The notes beneath the pieces were generated by a model. The model did not search any database, was not told the origin of the DNA, and saw only the letters and a list, made by a program, of their open reading frames with translations. A program made the translations under genes and the position numbers. A stretch of 64,000 nt of DNA from assembly GCF_021398735.1 (NCBI RefSeq), contig NZ_CP090349.1, positions 1,246,501 through 1,310,500 of the forward strand, written 5' to 3'. Source of the stretch: Methylobacterium oryzae. Its GTDB lineage: Bacteria; Pseudomonadota; Alphaproteobacteria; Rhizobiales; Beijerinckiaceae. Of the stretch, positions 50,592-60,892 are shown piece by piece; within the stretch, counting starts at the first letter, position 1; every line of letters begins with the position of its first letter.

Positions 50592-50661
50592 CGGGCGAGC
50601 CTCCGGGGCCGGGTCACCCCCGGGGCGGGCCTGACACGTCGGAGCGCTCCCGGACGGGCGC

Positions 50662-53379
50662 TCAGTCGCCGCTGAGCCGGACCAGAGCTTCCTCGATCTT
50701 CGCCAGCCGCGCCGACTCGCTCTCGCGGCGCTCCCGGTTCTCCTCGATGATCTCCTCGGGCGCCCGGGCCACGAAGTCGGCGTTGCCGAGCTTCGCGTCG
50801 ATCTTCTTGATCTCGCCCTGCGCCTTGCCCTGCTCCTTCTTCAGGCGCGCGACCTCGGCCGCGAGGTCGACCACGCCTTCAAGGGGCAGCGCGGCGACGC
50901 TGCCGCGCACTAGGAGCTGCACCGAGTTCTTCGGCGGCGTCTCGGAGAAGGTGATCTCCGACAGCCGAGCGAGACGCAGGAGCGTGTCGCGCCACGCCTC
51001 AACCCGCGCTCTCACCTCCGGGGCGGCGCCGACCATCACCAGCGGGATCTGCGCGCCGGCCGGGACATTGGTCTCGGACCGCGCCGAGCGGATCTGGCTG
51101 ACGAGATCGACCACGAACCCGACCTCGGCCTCCGCGGCCGCGTCGGCGAGGCCGCCGAGGTCCGGCCAGGCGGCCAGGGTCAGCAGGCCGCGCTCCGACA
51201 GGTCGGCGCCCTTGATCGCCCACAGCTCCTCCGTGAGGAACGGCATGAACGGGTGGAGCAGCTTGGCGACCTGATCGATCAGGAACGCCACGCTCGCCTG
51301 CGTCTCGGCCCGGATCGCCGGATCGACGCTCTCGCCCTGGAGCACCGGCTTGGCGAGCTCGAGATACCAGTCGCAGAAGATGTTCCAGACGAAGCGGTAG
51401 GCCACCGCCGCCGCGTCGTTGAAGCGGAAGGCCTCGAGGGCGCCCGCGACCTCGTCGACCGCGCGGGCCGCCTCGGTGAGCGCCCAGCGGTTGATCGCGC
51501 CGGTGGCGGAGCGCGGGTCGAAGGCCGGGTCGAGGCGGCAGCCGTTCAGTTCGGCGAAGCGGGCGGCGTTCCAGAGCTTGGTCGCGAAGTTGCGGTAGCC
51601 CTGGACACGGTCGGTGGACAGCTTGATGTCGCGGCCCTGGACGGCCAGGGCGCAGAGGGTGAAGCGCAGGACGTCGGCGCCGACCTGATCGATCAGTTCC
51701 AGGGGATCGACGACGTTCCCCTTCGACTTCGACATCTTCGCGCCCGACGCGTCCCGCACCAGGGTGTGCAGGTAGACCGTGTCGAAGGGCGCCCGGTCGG
51801 TGAGGTGCAGGCCCATCATCATCATCCGGGCGACCCAGAAGAACAGGATGTCCTTGCCGGTCACCAGGGTGTTGGTCGGGTAGAAGCGCGCGAGTTCCGG
51901 GGTCGTGTCCGGCCAGCCCAGCGTCGAGAACGGCCAGAGCGCCGAGGAGAACCACGTGTCGAGGACGTCCGCGTCGCGGGTGAGCGCGACCGGCCGGCCG
52001 TGCTGCGCGTCGGCCGCCGCCTGCGCCTCGGCCTCGCTCTCGGCGACGAAGATGCCGCCGGCGTCGTCGTACCAGACCGGGATCTGGTGGCCCCACCAGA
52101 GCTGGCGCGAGATGCACCACGGCTCGATGTTGGTGAGCCACTGGAAGAAGATCTTCTCGTAGTTCTCGGGCACGAACTTGGTCTGCCCGTCGCGCACCGC
52201 CTGGAGGGCGCGCTCCGCGAGCGGCTTGACGTTCACGTACCACTGGTCGGTCAGGTAGGGCTCGATGACCACGCCCGAGCGGTCGCCGTGCGGGACCGCG
52301 TGGGTGTTCGGCTCGATCGCGCGCAGCCGACCGCGCGCCTCCATCAGCGCCACCACCTCCTTGCGGGCCTGCGCCCGGTCGAGGCCGTGGAGCGCCAGGG
52401 CCTCCGGCTCGGGCGCGACGCCGTCGAGGAACTCGGCGTTGCCGTCGAGCAGCATCCGGCCCTCGGGATCGAGGACGTTGATCAGGCCGAGTCCGTGGCG
52501 GCGGCCGACGTCGAAGTCGTTGAAATCGTGGGCGGGCGTGATCTTGACCGCGCCCGTGCCCTTCTCGGGATCCGAGTAGGTGTCGGCCACGATCGGGATC
52601 AGCCGCCCGACCAGCGGCAGGCGCACGCGCTGGCCGACGAGCGCGGTGTAGCGCGCGTCCTCGGGATGGACCGCGATGCCGGTGTCGCCCAGCATCGTCT
52701 CGGGGCGGGTGGTGGCCACCGTGATGACGGCGCCGGTCTCGGCGCCGGCCTCGTCCACCACCGGGTAGTCGAAGTGCCAGAGATGGCCCCTGGTCTCGAC
52801 CTGCTGGACCTCCAGGTCCGAGATCGCGGTCTGGAACTTCGGGTCCCAGTTCACCAGCCGCTTGTCGCGATAGATCAGGCCCTGCCGGTGCAGGTCGACG
52901 AAGGTCTTGAGCACGGCCCGGCTCAGCCCCTCGTCCATGGTGAAGCGCTCGCGGGACCAGTCGCACGAGGCGCCGAGCCGCTTCAGCTGGTTGACGATCG
53001 CGCCGCCGGATTCCGCCTTCCAGGCCCAGACCTTCTCGACGAAGGCCGCGCGGCCGATCTCGCGGCGGCCGGGCTCCTGACGCTCCATCATCCGCCGCTC
53101 GACCACCATCTGGGTGGCGATGCCGGCATGGTCCGTCCCCGGCTGCCAGAGCACGTCCTTGCCGCGCATGCGCTCGAAGCGGCAGAGGATGTCCTGCAGC
53201 GTGTTGTTGAGGGCGTGGCCCATGTGCAGGGAGCCCGTCACGTTCGGCGGCGGGATCACGATGCAGTACGGCGGGGCCCCGACGCGCTCGGGCCGGCCGG
53301 CACGGAAGGCGTCCGCCTCGGCCCAGGCGGCGGAGATCCGCGCCTCGACGGAGGTGGGCTCGAAGGTCTTGTCCATCAT
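50662..53379 (-). CDS. valS: Valyl-tRNA synthetase
   Basis: Charges tRNA-Val and edits threonine. The 905-residue reading starts MMDKTFEP; a TTG at 53406 is unlikely. The class I motifs are clear: the HIGH equivalent in [13 protein letters not shown] and KMSKS in [14 protein letters not shown]. Also seen are the editing domain ([19 protein letters not shown]), the tryptophan-rich [16 protein letters not shown], and a C-terminal coiled coil ([15 protein letters not shown]). It lies downstream of popZ, as in Caulobacter. Confidence 0.98.
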   Translation of the reverse strand: MMDKTFEPTSVEARISAAWAEADAFRAGRPERVGAPPYCIVIPPPNVTGSLHMGHALNNTLQDILCRFERMRGKDVLWQPGTDHAGIATQMVVERRMMERQEPGRREIGRAAFVEKVWAWKAESGGAIVNQLKRLGASCDWSRERFTMDEGLSRAVLKTFVDLHRQGLIYRDKRLVNWDPKFQTAISDLEVQQVETRGHLWHFDYPVVDEAGAETGAVITVATTRPETMLGDTGIAVHPEDARYTALVGQRVRLPLVGRLIPIVADTYSDPEKGTGAVKITPAHDFNDFDVGRRHGLGLINVLDPEGRMLLDGNAEFLDGVAPEPEALALHGLDRAQARKEVVALMEARGRLRAIEPNTHAVPHGDRSGVVIEPYLTDQWYVNVKPLAERALQAVRDGQTKFVPENYEKIFFQWLTNIEPWCISRQLWWGHQIPVWYDDAGGIFVAESEAEAQAAADAQHGRPVALTRDADVLDTWFSSALWPFSTLGWPDTTPELARFYPTNTLVTGKDILFFWVARMMMMGLHLTDRAPFDTVYLHTLVRDASGAKMSKSKGNVVDPLELIDQVGADVLRFTLCALAVQGRDIKLSTDRVQGYRNFATKLWNAARFAELNGCRLDPAFDPRSATGAINRWALTEAARAVDEVAGALEAFRFNDAAAVAYRFVWNIFCDWYLELAKPVLQGESVDPAIRAETQASVAFLIDQVAKLLHPFMPFLTEELWAIKGADLSERGLLTLAAWPDLGGLADAAAEAEVGFVVDLVSQIRSARSETNVPAGAQIPLVMVGAAPEVRARVEAWRDTLLRLARLSEITFSETPPKNSVQLLVRGSVAALPLEGVVDLAAEVARLKKEQGKAQGEIKKIDAKLGNADFVARAPEEIIEENRERRESESARLAKIEEALVRLSGD

Positions 53380-53456
53380 CGCGGGTACGGGCCGGCGCTT
53401 GTCCAAACGGGGGTGGCCCCGCTTTCGACCGTCACGCCGCTCCCGTCAACACGCGG

Positions 53457-53477
53457 ACGGCGGCCCGCGGCCGCCGT
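53457..53477 (-). terminator. Terminator between popZ and valS
   Basis: A perfect 9-bp stem (ACGGCGGCC with GGCCGCCGT), 3-base loop, 15 bases after the popZ stop and before valS. On the minus strand the next bases include TTGACG (53449-53444), which could be the -35 of a valS promoter. So popZ and valS are probably separate transcripts. Confidence 0.55.
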
Positions 53478-53492
53478 ACCCAGGCCGCCGGC

Positions 53493-54119
53493 TCAGCGGC
53501 CGCGCGACACCCGCTCGATCTCGGCGCGCACGAGGCGCTCGACCACGGCCGGGAGGTTGTCGTCGAGCCAGGATTTCAGCATCGGCCGGAGCATCTCCTT
53601 GACGAGATCCTCCAGGGTCCGGGCGTTCTGCGTCAGCACGGTGTGGGCCAGCAGGTTGAACGCGCCGCTGACGCTGGCATCCGTGGCCGGAGAGACCAGG
53701 GCCTCGGGCTCCGGCTCGGGCGCGCGGGCGGCCTGGAGCACGGGCTGCGGGGGCGGAGGCGGTGGGGGCGGCGGCTCCGGGGCCGGCTCGGGCTCGGGCT
53801 CGGGCTCCGGTTCGGGCGCGGCGGTCACCGGGTCCTCGAAGTCGATCGCGTCGAAGTCGAGCAGGTCCGGCGCCGGCTCGGGTTCCGGTTCCGGCTCGAC
53901 GACGCGCGGGCGCATCACCGGCTCGGCGACCTCCGCGAGGTCGAGCACGTCGTCGGGCTCCGGAGCGGGCGCCGCGACCTCGGCCGGCTTGGCGGCCTGA
54001 TCGTCGGCGATGATCCTCCGGATCGACGCGAGGATCTCTTCCATCGAAGGCTCGTGCGCCTTATCGGCAGCCTTGTCCTGGAATTTCGAGTCCGGGATCT
54101 TGGGGCTTGCTGCACTCAT
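53493..54119 (-). CDS. popZ: Polar organizing protein Z (DUF2497)
   Basis: PopZ self-assembles into a polar network that anchors the chromosome's parS region in Caulobacter. The 208-residue protein has the three known parts: an N-terminal helix with HEPSMEEILASIRRIIADD at 22-40 that binds partners, a long acidic Pro/Glu-rich linker (residues ~45-140, many EPEPEP repeats and a PPPPPPPP run), and the C-terminal oligomerisation helices with TLEDLVKEMLRPMLKSWLD and LPAVVERLVRAEIERVSR. The linker is longer than the Caulobacter protein's (177 residues in total there). The tolC-popZ-valS order supports the call. Confidence 0.92.
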   Translation of the reverse strand: MSAASPKIPDSKFQDKAADKAHEPSMEEILASIRRIIADDQAAKPAEVAAPAPEPDDVLDLAEVAEPVMRPRVVEPEPEPEPAPDLLDFDAIDFEDPVTAAPEPEPEPEPEPAPEPPPPPPPPPQPVLQAARAPEPEPEALVSPATDASVSGAFNLLAHTVLTQNARTLEDLVKEMLRPMLKSWLDDNLPAVVERLVRAEIERVSRGR

Positions 54120-54241
54120 CGGCAGGCGCACTCGGGCATGGGAGACTGGAAAGCGACCCGAATGGATCGATGTTCAATCAGTATTCCATGCCGTTTCGTG
54201 ACGGCAAGCGCGCCCACAACACACTCCCCGTGGAAAAGCCG

Positions 54242-55903
54242 TCAGCGACCGTCCGGGGTGCGCAGGCCGAACCAGAGATCCTTGACCTGATCGTAGTGAA
54301 CCTTGGCGCTGTAGTATTCGACCGGGAGCGCCGTGAAGCGCGCGGTCAACTGTCCGATCGCCTGGACCACCCCGTAGGAGAAGATGACCCGGTCACGCTG
54401 GGCGACGATGAGGTTCACCCGGGAGTTCAGCAGTTCCTGCTGCGCGTTGAGCACGTCGAGGGTCGTGCGCTGGCCGACGCGCGCTTCCTCGCGCACGCCG
54501 TTCAGCGCCACCTCGTTGGCCTGGACCTGGGCCTGGGCGGCGATGACCTGCGCCTTGGCGGCCTCGAGCCGGCCCCAGAAATCGACGATCTGGGCGCGGA
54601 CCTGATCGCGGATCTGGTCGACCTGGATGCGGGCCTGGCCGACCGACTCCTTGGCCTGCCGGATCTGCGCGTAGGTCTGGCCGCCCTCGTAGATCGGGAT
54701 CGAGAGCCGTCCGCCGACGAAGCCGACGAAGAAGCTCTGGTTCGGTCCGTTCTGGTCGTAGAGCTGGCTGAGCGAGCCCTGCAGGCTGAGCTGCGGGGCG
54801 AGCTGGCCTTCCAGGACTTTCACCTGGGCCTCGCTCGCGTCGACGTTGTGGATGGCCGAGACGACCTGCGGGTGCTCGCGCAGGCCGACGGCGATCGCCT
54901 GATCGAGGCTGCGCGGCACGAACCGGTCCAGCGGCCGACCCGGCGCGAGCTGGCGCGGCTCGACGCCGATATTCTGCCGGTAGACGCCGATGCTCGTGCG
55001 GAGAGTCGACTCGGCCTGGGCGACCTGCGATCGCGCGCCGGCCAGTCGGGCCTCGGCCTGCGCGACGTCGGTCCGGGTCACCTCGCCGACGTTGAAGCGG
55101 TCCCGGGTCTGGCGGAGCTGCTCTTCCAGAACCTCGACGTTGTTCCGGTTCAGCTCCAGCGTCGCCGTGTTGCTGAGCACGTTCATGTACGCCTGGACGG
55201 CGCTGTACAGAACCGACAGCTCGGTGAAGCGCAGGCTCTCGCGCTGGCTGTAGACCTGCGACTCCGCGCGCCGGACCGTGTTGTCGGTCTGGAAGCCGTT
55301 GAAGATCGTCTGCGTGACGTTCAGGCTGGCGGAACTCGGCAGGTAGGTGGTGCGCGTCGTCCGCCGGGAGGTGATGACCTGGCTCGCGATGTCGGAGGTC
55401 GCGCCGCCGGACAGGCCCTCGCCGCCGGTCGCGGATCCCGCCGCCCCGGCACCTGAGGTTCCGATGCCGGTGGTGCCGCCCGCGGTCCCGATCCCCGTCG
55501 TCCCGATCCCCGTGGTCGTTCCGGTCCCGGTCGTCCCGGCGCCCGCCGTTCCGCCCAGGCCGCCGCCCGTCGTCCCGAGGGCCGATCCGGCGGTGGTCGC
55601 GGCCGTGCCGCCGGTGGCCGCCGTCGCGACCGTGCTGGACGAGCGCGTCTGAAGGTACTGGACGCCGATCGCGGCGTTGACGTTGACGGTCGGCCGGTAG
55701 CCCGACTGCGCGATCGCCACGTTCTCGTCGATAGCGCGCACGCCCGCACGGCTGGCGTTCAGGCTCGGATTGCCCTGATAGGCCTTCGCGAGAGCGCTCT
55801 CCAGAGTCTCGGCCGATGCCGGCATGGCAGCCAGCATCGCGAGTCCGGACACCATCCCGGCCAGGCGGAACGTCGGGCAACTCGCTGGTGGACGTCGTGT
55901 CAC
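54242..55903 (-). CDS. TolC-family outer-membrane channel with a Gly/Thr-rich insertion
   Basis: A 553-residue product from the GTG at 55903 (AAGGG upstream); a TTG at 55960 would add 19 residues. It has a signal peptide (LAGMVSGLAMLAAMPASAE), then the two TolC repeats with helices such as LAKAYQGNPSLNASRAGV and the matching ERLREHP-type region. Between residues ~87 and 172 a low-complexity insertion of Gly, Thr, Ala and Ser (GTTTGIGTTGIGTAGGTTG) sits in the first repeat. It is the exit duct for efflux pumps and type I secretion. No pump gene is adjacent. Confidence 0.9.
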   Translation of the reverse strand: MTRRPPASCPTFRLAGMVSGLAMLAAMPASAETLESALAKAYQGNPSLNASRAGVRAIDENVAIAQSGYRPTVNVNAAIGVQYLQTRSSSTVATAATGGTAATTAGSALGTTGGGLGGTAGAGTTGTGTTTGIGTTGIGTAGGTTGIGTSGAGAAGSATGGEGLSGGATSDIASQVITSRRTTRTTYLPSSASLNVTQTIFNGFQTDNTVRRAESQVYSQRESLRFTELSVLYSAVQAYMNVLSNTATLELNRNNVEVLEEQLRQTRDRFNVGEVTRTDVAQAEARLAGARSQVAQAESTLRTSIGVYRQNIGVEPRQLAPGRPLDRFVPRSLDQAIAVGLREHPQVVSAIHNVDASEAQVKVLEGQLAPQLSLQGSLSQLYDQNGPNQSFFVGFVGGRLSIPIYEGGQTYAQIRQAKESVGQARIQVDQIRDQVRAQIVDFWGRLEAAKAQVIAAQAQVQANEVALNGVREEARVGQRTTLDVLNAQQELLNSRVNLIVAQRDRVIFSYGVVQAIGQLTARFTALPVEYYSAKVHYDQVKDLWFGLRTPDGR

Positions 55904-56266
55904 GATGAACAAGCCCTTGCGGTCTCTTTCGGTCCGGAAGTCCGAGACGAAAACGGCCAAGGTACGGCGTTTCGCTCGTCTCCGATCAAGCCCGCCCCAC
56001 CGTCACGCTTAGCGCAAACCGGGCGCTTTGGCTCGCCTCGGTGCGGGTCTGGCGGCGGAATGTGCGGCGTTGGGGCATTAAGGTGACACACCCGGCGCGG
56101 ACAGCGCGGCACGCGAGCGAATTGAGTTGTTAAGTCGCATAAATACGCTCTTCCAAAGACTATTGCCGGCGTGCAGCCACGCGAGACTTGGGGGCCGACG
56201 CGTCGCCCCTGGCCGGGCAGGGTGGCCCGTTCCGCGGCTGGCCCTGCGGTCGACACCGGTCCGCGC
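55904..56266. other. Region between the collagen-like and TolC genes
   Basis: These 363 bases lie between two minus-strand genes. The half near TolC (55904-56060) is probably its leader. An AT-rich stretch at 56118-56165 (TTGAGTTGTTAAGTCGCATA) stands out against the GC-rich surroundings and is the best place for a TolC promoter, though no exact -35/-10 pair is evident. No gene seen. Confidence 0.4.
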
Positions 56267-57022
<756 letters not shown>

Positions 57023-57057
57023 TCACGCAGTCTTTTAGACGGTCAGAATGCCATAGC

Positions 57058-57082
57058 CCGCAAACTAAGCAATAAATTGCGG
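57058..57082. promoter_or_regulatory. Inverted repeat CCGCAA-N13-TTGCGG before the collagen-like gene
   Basis: The half-sites are 6 bp each in the AT-richest part of the divergent region, centred about 54 bases before the collagen-like start. Possible operator for either divergent gene. Confidence 0.35.
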
Positions 57083-57295
57083 AGAAAGTTGGATGTGGAA
57101 AAGCGCGGCCGGTCGAAGGCCGTAGTCCGAAATGGGTATTCGAAGGGCGCGCGGCGGGGCCTGTAGCGTGACCGCGCTGGACCCGGTCAGGCGTGTGCGG
57201 ACCGGGCCGGCAGAGGAGTGACGCGGACCGATTCATCGGTCACCGCCGCGCGAGCGCCCCGGGCCGCATTCGGACCCGCGGTGGAGGGTTCTGCC

Positions 57296-57520
57296 GTGGA
57301 CAACGACGATCCGCCCTGGGACACGGACCCGCTCTGGTACGACCGGACCGAGTCCGGAACGCCGCCGGGGCCCATCCTCGAGGCGCTGGCCTGGCTGTTC
57401 CTGCTGGCGATCGCCGGGTGCGCGGCGCTCGTGTGGCTCTACGGGATTCCGGACCGCCTGTGGCGCGCGGCGGCGCGCCGGCTGATGCGCCGCGATCCGG
57501 CGGATGCCGGGCGGTTCTGA
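57296..57520 (+). CDS. Small single-pass membrane protein
   Basis: A 74-residue product from a GTG with GGAGGG 7 bases upstream; a longer GTG start at 57218 exists. The N-terminal 30 residues are acidic (DNDDPPWDTDPLWYDRTE), followed by one membrane helix (ALAWLFLLAIAGCAALVWLYG) and a basic C-terminus (WRAAARRLMRRDP), so the C-terminus should be in the cytoplasm. It ends 21 bases from the convergent GGDEF-EAL gene. Function unknown. Confidence 0.6.
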   Translation: MDNDDPPWDTDPLWYDRTESGTPPGPILEALAWLFLLAIAGCAALVWLYGIPDRLWRAAARRLMRRDPADAGRF

Positions 57521-57541
57521 GCCGCGCGCGCCGGCACCGGC

Positions 57542-59599
57542 TCAGGCCGCGGCGATGCGGGTGCTGAGCAGGGTGGTCTCCAGATCTTCCACCGGCATCG
57601 GGCGGCCGAGATGGTAGCCCTGCAGGAACGGGCAGCCCATCGCCTGCAGGATGTTCAGGTCCTCAGCCGACTCGACGCCTTCCGCCACCACGTCGAGCCC
57701 GAGCAGCCGGCCGAGGCCGAGGACGGCGAGGACGAGCCCGCGCTTGTCGTCGCTCGCCCCGAGGCCGGTCACGAAGCTCCGGTCGATCTTGATCCGGTCC
57801 GCCTTGAGCTGGCGCAGCGAGGAGAGCGACGAGTAGCCGATGCCGAAATCGTCCAGGGCGACCCGGATGCCGGCGCGGGACAGCGCCTGCAGCTTGCCCT
57901 GCACCGCGCCGATGTCGAGGGCCGTCTCCTCGGTGATCTCGATCTCCAGCATGGTGGGCGGCAGGCCGAGGAGGTTCAGGCGCCCGATGACGATCTCGTC
58001 CACGGGGACCTGCGCCATCTCCCGGGGTGAGACGTTCATCGCCACGCGCACGCCGCTCAGGCCGCGGCGATGCAGGATCTCCAGCATCGCGCAGACCTGC
58101 TCGAGGATGTAGCGGAGCAGCGATTCGGTCAGGCCGGCCATCGCGGCGGCGGCGATCAGGTCCGGGGGCGCGATCCAGCCGAGCCGCGGATGCTCCCAGC
58201 GGATCAGGGCTTCCAGCCCGACCAGGGTCCGGCCATCGGCCGCGTAGATCGGCTGGAACCAGACCTTCGGGGCGTTCTCGACCAGGGCCTGCGACAGGTC
58301 GCGCTCCAGGTCCCGCCGCATCTGCAGCCCCTCGCGCAGGCCCGAATCGAACACCCGGTAGCGGTTCCGCCCGGCGGCCTTCGCGGCGTAGAGCGCCTCG
58401 TCGGCGCAGCTCAGCATCTCGGTGAAGCTCGGCTCCGCGCTCGCGTGGACGCCGATGCTGACCCCGAGGCGGCCCGCGTCGAAGCCGTCGAACGGCTGGG
58501 ACACCGCGGCGATGAGGTTCGCCGCCATGACGTCGTCGGGCACGCCCGACGTCACGGGATCGTACAGCACCGCGAACTCGTCGCCGCCCAGCCGGGCCGC
58601 GAGACCGTTCTCCGGCAGCGCGTCCTTCAGCCGGCGCGCCACCTCGACGAGCACCCGATCGCCCGCCTTGTGGCCGTAGACGTCGTTGACGAACTTGAAC
58701 CCGTCGAGGTCGAGCATCAGCAGGCTGAGGGTCCCGGTGCGGAGCCGGTTCTCCGTCGCCTGGAGGAAGCCCGCGCGGTTCAGCAGGCCGGTGAGATCGT
58801 CGTGCGTGGCGCGCCACCGCATCTCGTCCACGAGGGCGCTGGCGCTGGCATGGGCCTCGGCGCGGGACCGGGCGAGGGCGTGGGCCTCGTTCTTGAGCCG
58901 GCTCGCCTCGCGAAACACGGACTCGCTGCGGAACGCCGTGTGCGTCAGGGCGAGGAAGTAGAGCAGCACGCAGGCCGCGAGGCAGTTCCGGTCGAAGTCG
59001 CCGGCATAGGCGAGGCAGGCCACGACGGACAGCAGCGGCAGGGCGATGAAGGCGAGGGGGATGCGCGCGTACGCGATCCCGTGCGTCACCGCCCCCGCGG
59101 TCACGCCGCAGGTGATGGTCAGGTAGAACAGGGTCTCGGCGGTCGTGTAGCCGTCGCACAGGAGCGGCTGACAGGCCCAGACCAGTCCGGAGAGGAACGC
59201 CGCGACCGTGAAGACGCGCAGGTGCCGGTCGACGGAGCGCGCGGCGGCCGCGGCCAGGCTCGGCGTCATGTCGGCGGTCAGCGCCAGGCCGAGGCAGGGG
59301 ATCCGGCAGAGGGCGATTCGCAGGAGGTTGACGCTGGTCGACGCCGCGAACCAGATGGCCCCCACGGTGCCGTGCCCGCTCCTGTAGGCGACGAGCATGC
59401 TCGCCACGCCGAGCAGCATGTTGACCGGGATGGCCGCCAGCACGCTCCCGCGCATGGCCTCCAGCTGATCCCGCCGGATCAGCGCGCCCCACCTCGGATC
59501 TGCAGGGTCGAGAGATTCACCGGAGCCGGGTGAGCCCGGCTCGGATCTCTCCTGGTCCCGAACGATCATCGCACGTCCACTCGAAGATGAGGGACTCAT
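57542..59599 (-). CDS. Membrane-bound GGDEF-EAL protein (cyclic di-GMP turnover)
   Basis: A 685-residue protein. Residues ~50-225 hold about six membrane segments without a recognised sensor domain. A coiled linker (ARSRAEAHASASALVDEM) leads to a GGDEF domain with intact GGDEF at 338-342 and then an EAL domain with EAL at 463-465, DDFGIGYSS and ADRIKIDRSFV. Both active sites look intact, so it could make and break cyclic di-GMP. The RxxD inhibitory site usually found just before GGDEF is absent. An ATG at 59569 is an alternative start. Confidence 0.93.
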   Translation of the reverse strand: MSPSSSSGRAMIVRDQERSEPGSPGSGESLDPADPRWGALIRRDQLEAMRGSVLAAIPVNMLLGVASMLVAYRSGHGTVGAIWFAASTSVNLLRIALCRIPCLGLALTADMTPSLAAAAARSVDRHLRVFTVAAFLSGLVWACQPLLCDGYTTAETLFYLTITCGVTAGAVTHGIAYARIPLAFIALPLLSVVACLAYAGDFDRNCLAACVLLYFLALTHTAFRSESVFREASRLKNEAHALARSRAEAHASASALVDEMRWRATHDDLTGLLNRAGFLQATENRLRTGTLSLLMLDLDGFKFVNDVYGHKAGDRVLVEVARRLKDALPENGLAARLGGDEFAVLYDPVTSGVPDDVMAANLIAAVSQPFDGFDAGRLGVSIGVHASAEPSFTEMLSCADEALYAAKAAGRNRYRVFDSGLREGLQMRRDLERDLSQALVENAPKVWFQPIYAADGRTLVGLEALIRWEHPRLGWIAPPDLIAAAAMAGLTESLLRYILEQVCAMLEILHRRGLSGVRVAMNVSPREMAQVPVDEIVIGRLNLLGLPPTMLEIEITEETALDIGAVQGKLQALSRAGIRVALDDFGIGYSSLSSLRQLKADRIKIDRSFVTGLGASDDKRGLVLAVLGLGRLLGLDVVAEGVESAEDLNILQAMGCPFLQGYHLGRPMPVEDLETTLLSTRIAAA

Positions 59600-59619
59600 G
59601 GCACCGAATCGTAAGATAT

Positions 59620-59635
59620 CGTTGAACGATCAACG
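59620..59635. promoter_or_regulatory. Inverted repeat CGTTGA-ACGA-TCAACG
   Basis: A perfect 6-bp dyad with a 4-base centre, 21 bases before the GGDEF-EAL start. Size and place suit an operator or leader hairpin. Confidence 0.35.
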
Positions 59636-59656
59636 CGCGCCGCGCCCGATCCCGAG

Positions 59657-59679
59657 CTCTTCGCGCGCCGCGCGAAGAG
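59657..59679. other. Perfect 10-bp hairpin in a divergent region
   Basis: CTCTTCGCGC and GCGCGAAGAG pair around GCC. It lies between the GGDEF-EAL and photolyase-like genes, 83 bases before the latter. It is not at the 3' end of a gene, so it is a leader or DNA-site feature. Confidence 0.45.
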
Positions 59680-59761
59680 AGACTCCGGGTCGCAAGGCAT
59701 TCCGGCCGCGTCGCCGCGCACCATATCGGGTCGCGGGCCGCTTCCGGGCCCCGGATCGTCC

Positions 59762-60829
59762 ATGGCCCTGACCCGCGACCTGCTCGATATCCGGACGATC
59801 TATCACGAGCCCACTGTCGGCGACTTCCCGCTGGGCCGGGACATCCTGGCGCGCTTTCCCGACGCCGCGCGCATCGTCGTGCCGTCGCACTGGAACATCC
59901 CGGAACTCCACGGCAACGCCGGCTCGGTGGAGGATTGGGTGCGGATCAAGCGCTCGACGCTGGTCCTCGGCGTGAAGAAGGGGCTGGCGATGCGCCCCAA
60001 CGGCCGCAGCGCCCACTTCATCGCGCCCTCGACCTCCAACGGCTGCGCCATGGCCTGCGCCTATTGCTACGTGCCGCGCCGCAAGGGCTTCTCCAACCCG
60101 ATCTCGCTGTTCGTGAACCTCGAGCAGGCCTGCGCGGCGATCGCCCGCCACGCCGGCCGCCAGGGGCGCCTGCCGGAGCCGGACCCGATCGATCCGGAGC
60201 ACTGGGTCTACGATATCGGCGAGAACGGCGACCTCTCGGTCGACGCGGCGGTCAGCGACGGCGTCCGCGCCCTGGTCGCGCTGTTTCGCACCCTGCCCAA
60301 CGCCAAGGCCTCCTTCGCCACCAAGGCCGTCAACCGCGACCTCCTCGCCTACGATCCGCAGGGCAAGACGCGCGTCCGCTTCTCGCTCATGCCGGCGCGG
60401 ATCGCCCGGATCGTGGACGTGCGCACCGCCCCGATCGCCGAGCGGATCGCCGCCATCGACGAGTTCGTGGCCGCCGGCTACGAGGTCCACGCCAACTTCT
60501 CGCCCGTGATCCTCTACGAGGGCTGGGAGGCCGACTGGCGGGCGCTGTTCGCCGAGATCGACGCGACGCTGTCCGACGCCGCCAAGGCGCAGCTCAAGTG
60601 CGAGATCATCATGCTGACCCACAACGCGGATCTGCACGCGGTCAATCTCGGCTGGCACCCCAAGGCCGAGGACCTGCTCTGGCGGCCGGACATCCAGGAG
60701 GCGAAGGTCTCGGAGGGCGGGGGCACCAACCTGCGCTACCGGGCCGGCTGGAAGGGCCGCTGGCTCACCCGCTTCAAGGCCCTGCTCGCCGAGACGATGC
60801 CCTACTGCACGGTGCGCTACGCGTTCTGA
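59762..60829 (+). CDS. Spore-photoproduct-lyase-like radical SAM protein
   Basis: A 355-residue protein of the radical SAM superfamily. The iron-sulfur cluster motif is Cys95-x3-Cys99-x2-Cys102 in NGCAMACAYCYVP. Family features include SHWNIPELHGN, VKKGLAMRPNGRSAHFI, DIGENGDLSVDAAVS, FATKAVNRDLLAY and CEIIMLTHNADLHAVNLGWH. SplB of Bacillus repairs spore photoproduct thymine dimers in dormant spores. Methylobacterium makes no spores, so this member's substrate is open; repair of UV-damaged DNA is one idea. A hairpin lies in the leader. Confidence 0.85.
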   Translation: MALTRDLLDIRTIYHEPTVGDFPLGRDILARFPDAARIVVPSHWNIPELHGNAGSVEDWVRIKRSTLVLGVKKGLAMRPNGRSAHFIAPSTSNGCAMACAYCYVPRRKGFSNPISLFVNLEQACAAIARHAGRQGRLPEPDPIDPEHWVYDIGENGDLSVDAAVSDGVRALVALFRTLPNAKASFATKAVNRDLLAYDPQGKTRVRFSLMPARIARIVDVRTAPIAERIAAIDEFVAAGYEVHANFSPVILYEGWEADWRALFAEIDATLSDAAKAQLKCEIIMLTHNADLHAVNLGWHPKAEDLLWRPDIQEAKVSEGGGTNLRYRAGWKGRWLTRFKALLAETMPYCTVRYAF

Positions 60830-60892
60830 GCGCGGAGCGCTGAACTTCCGGCCGCGCGCGGCGTTGGCGCGCCAGCGGAGGAAAGCTCAGCC

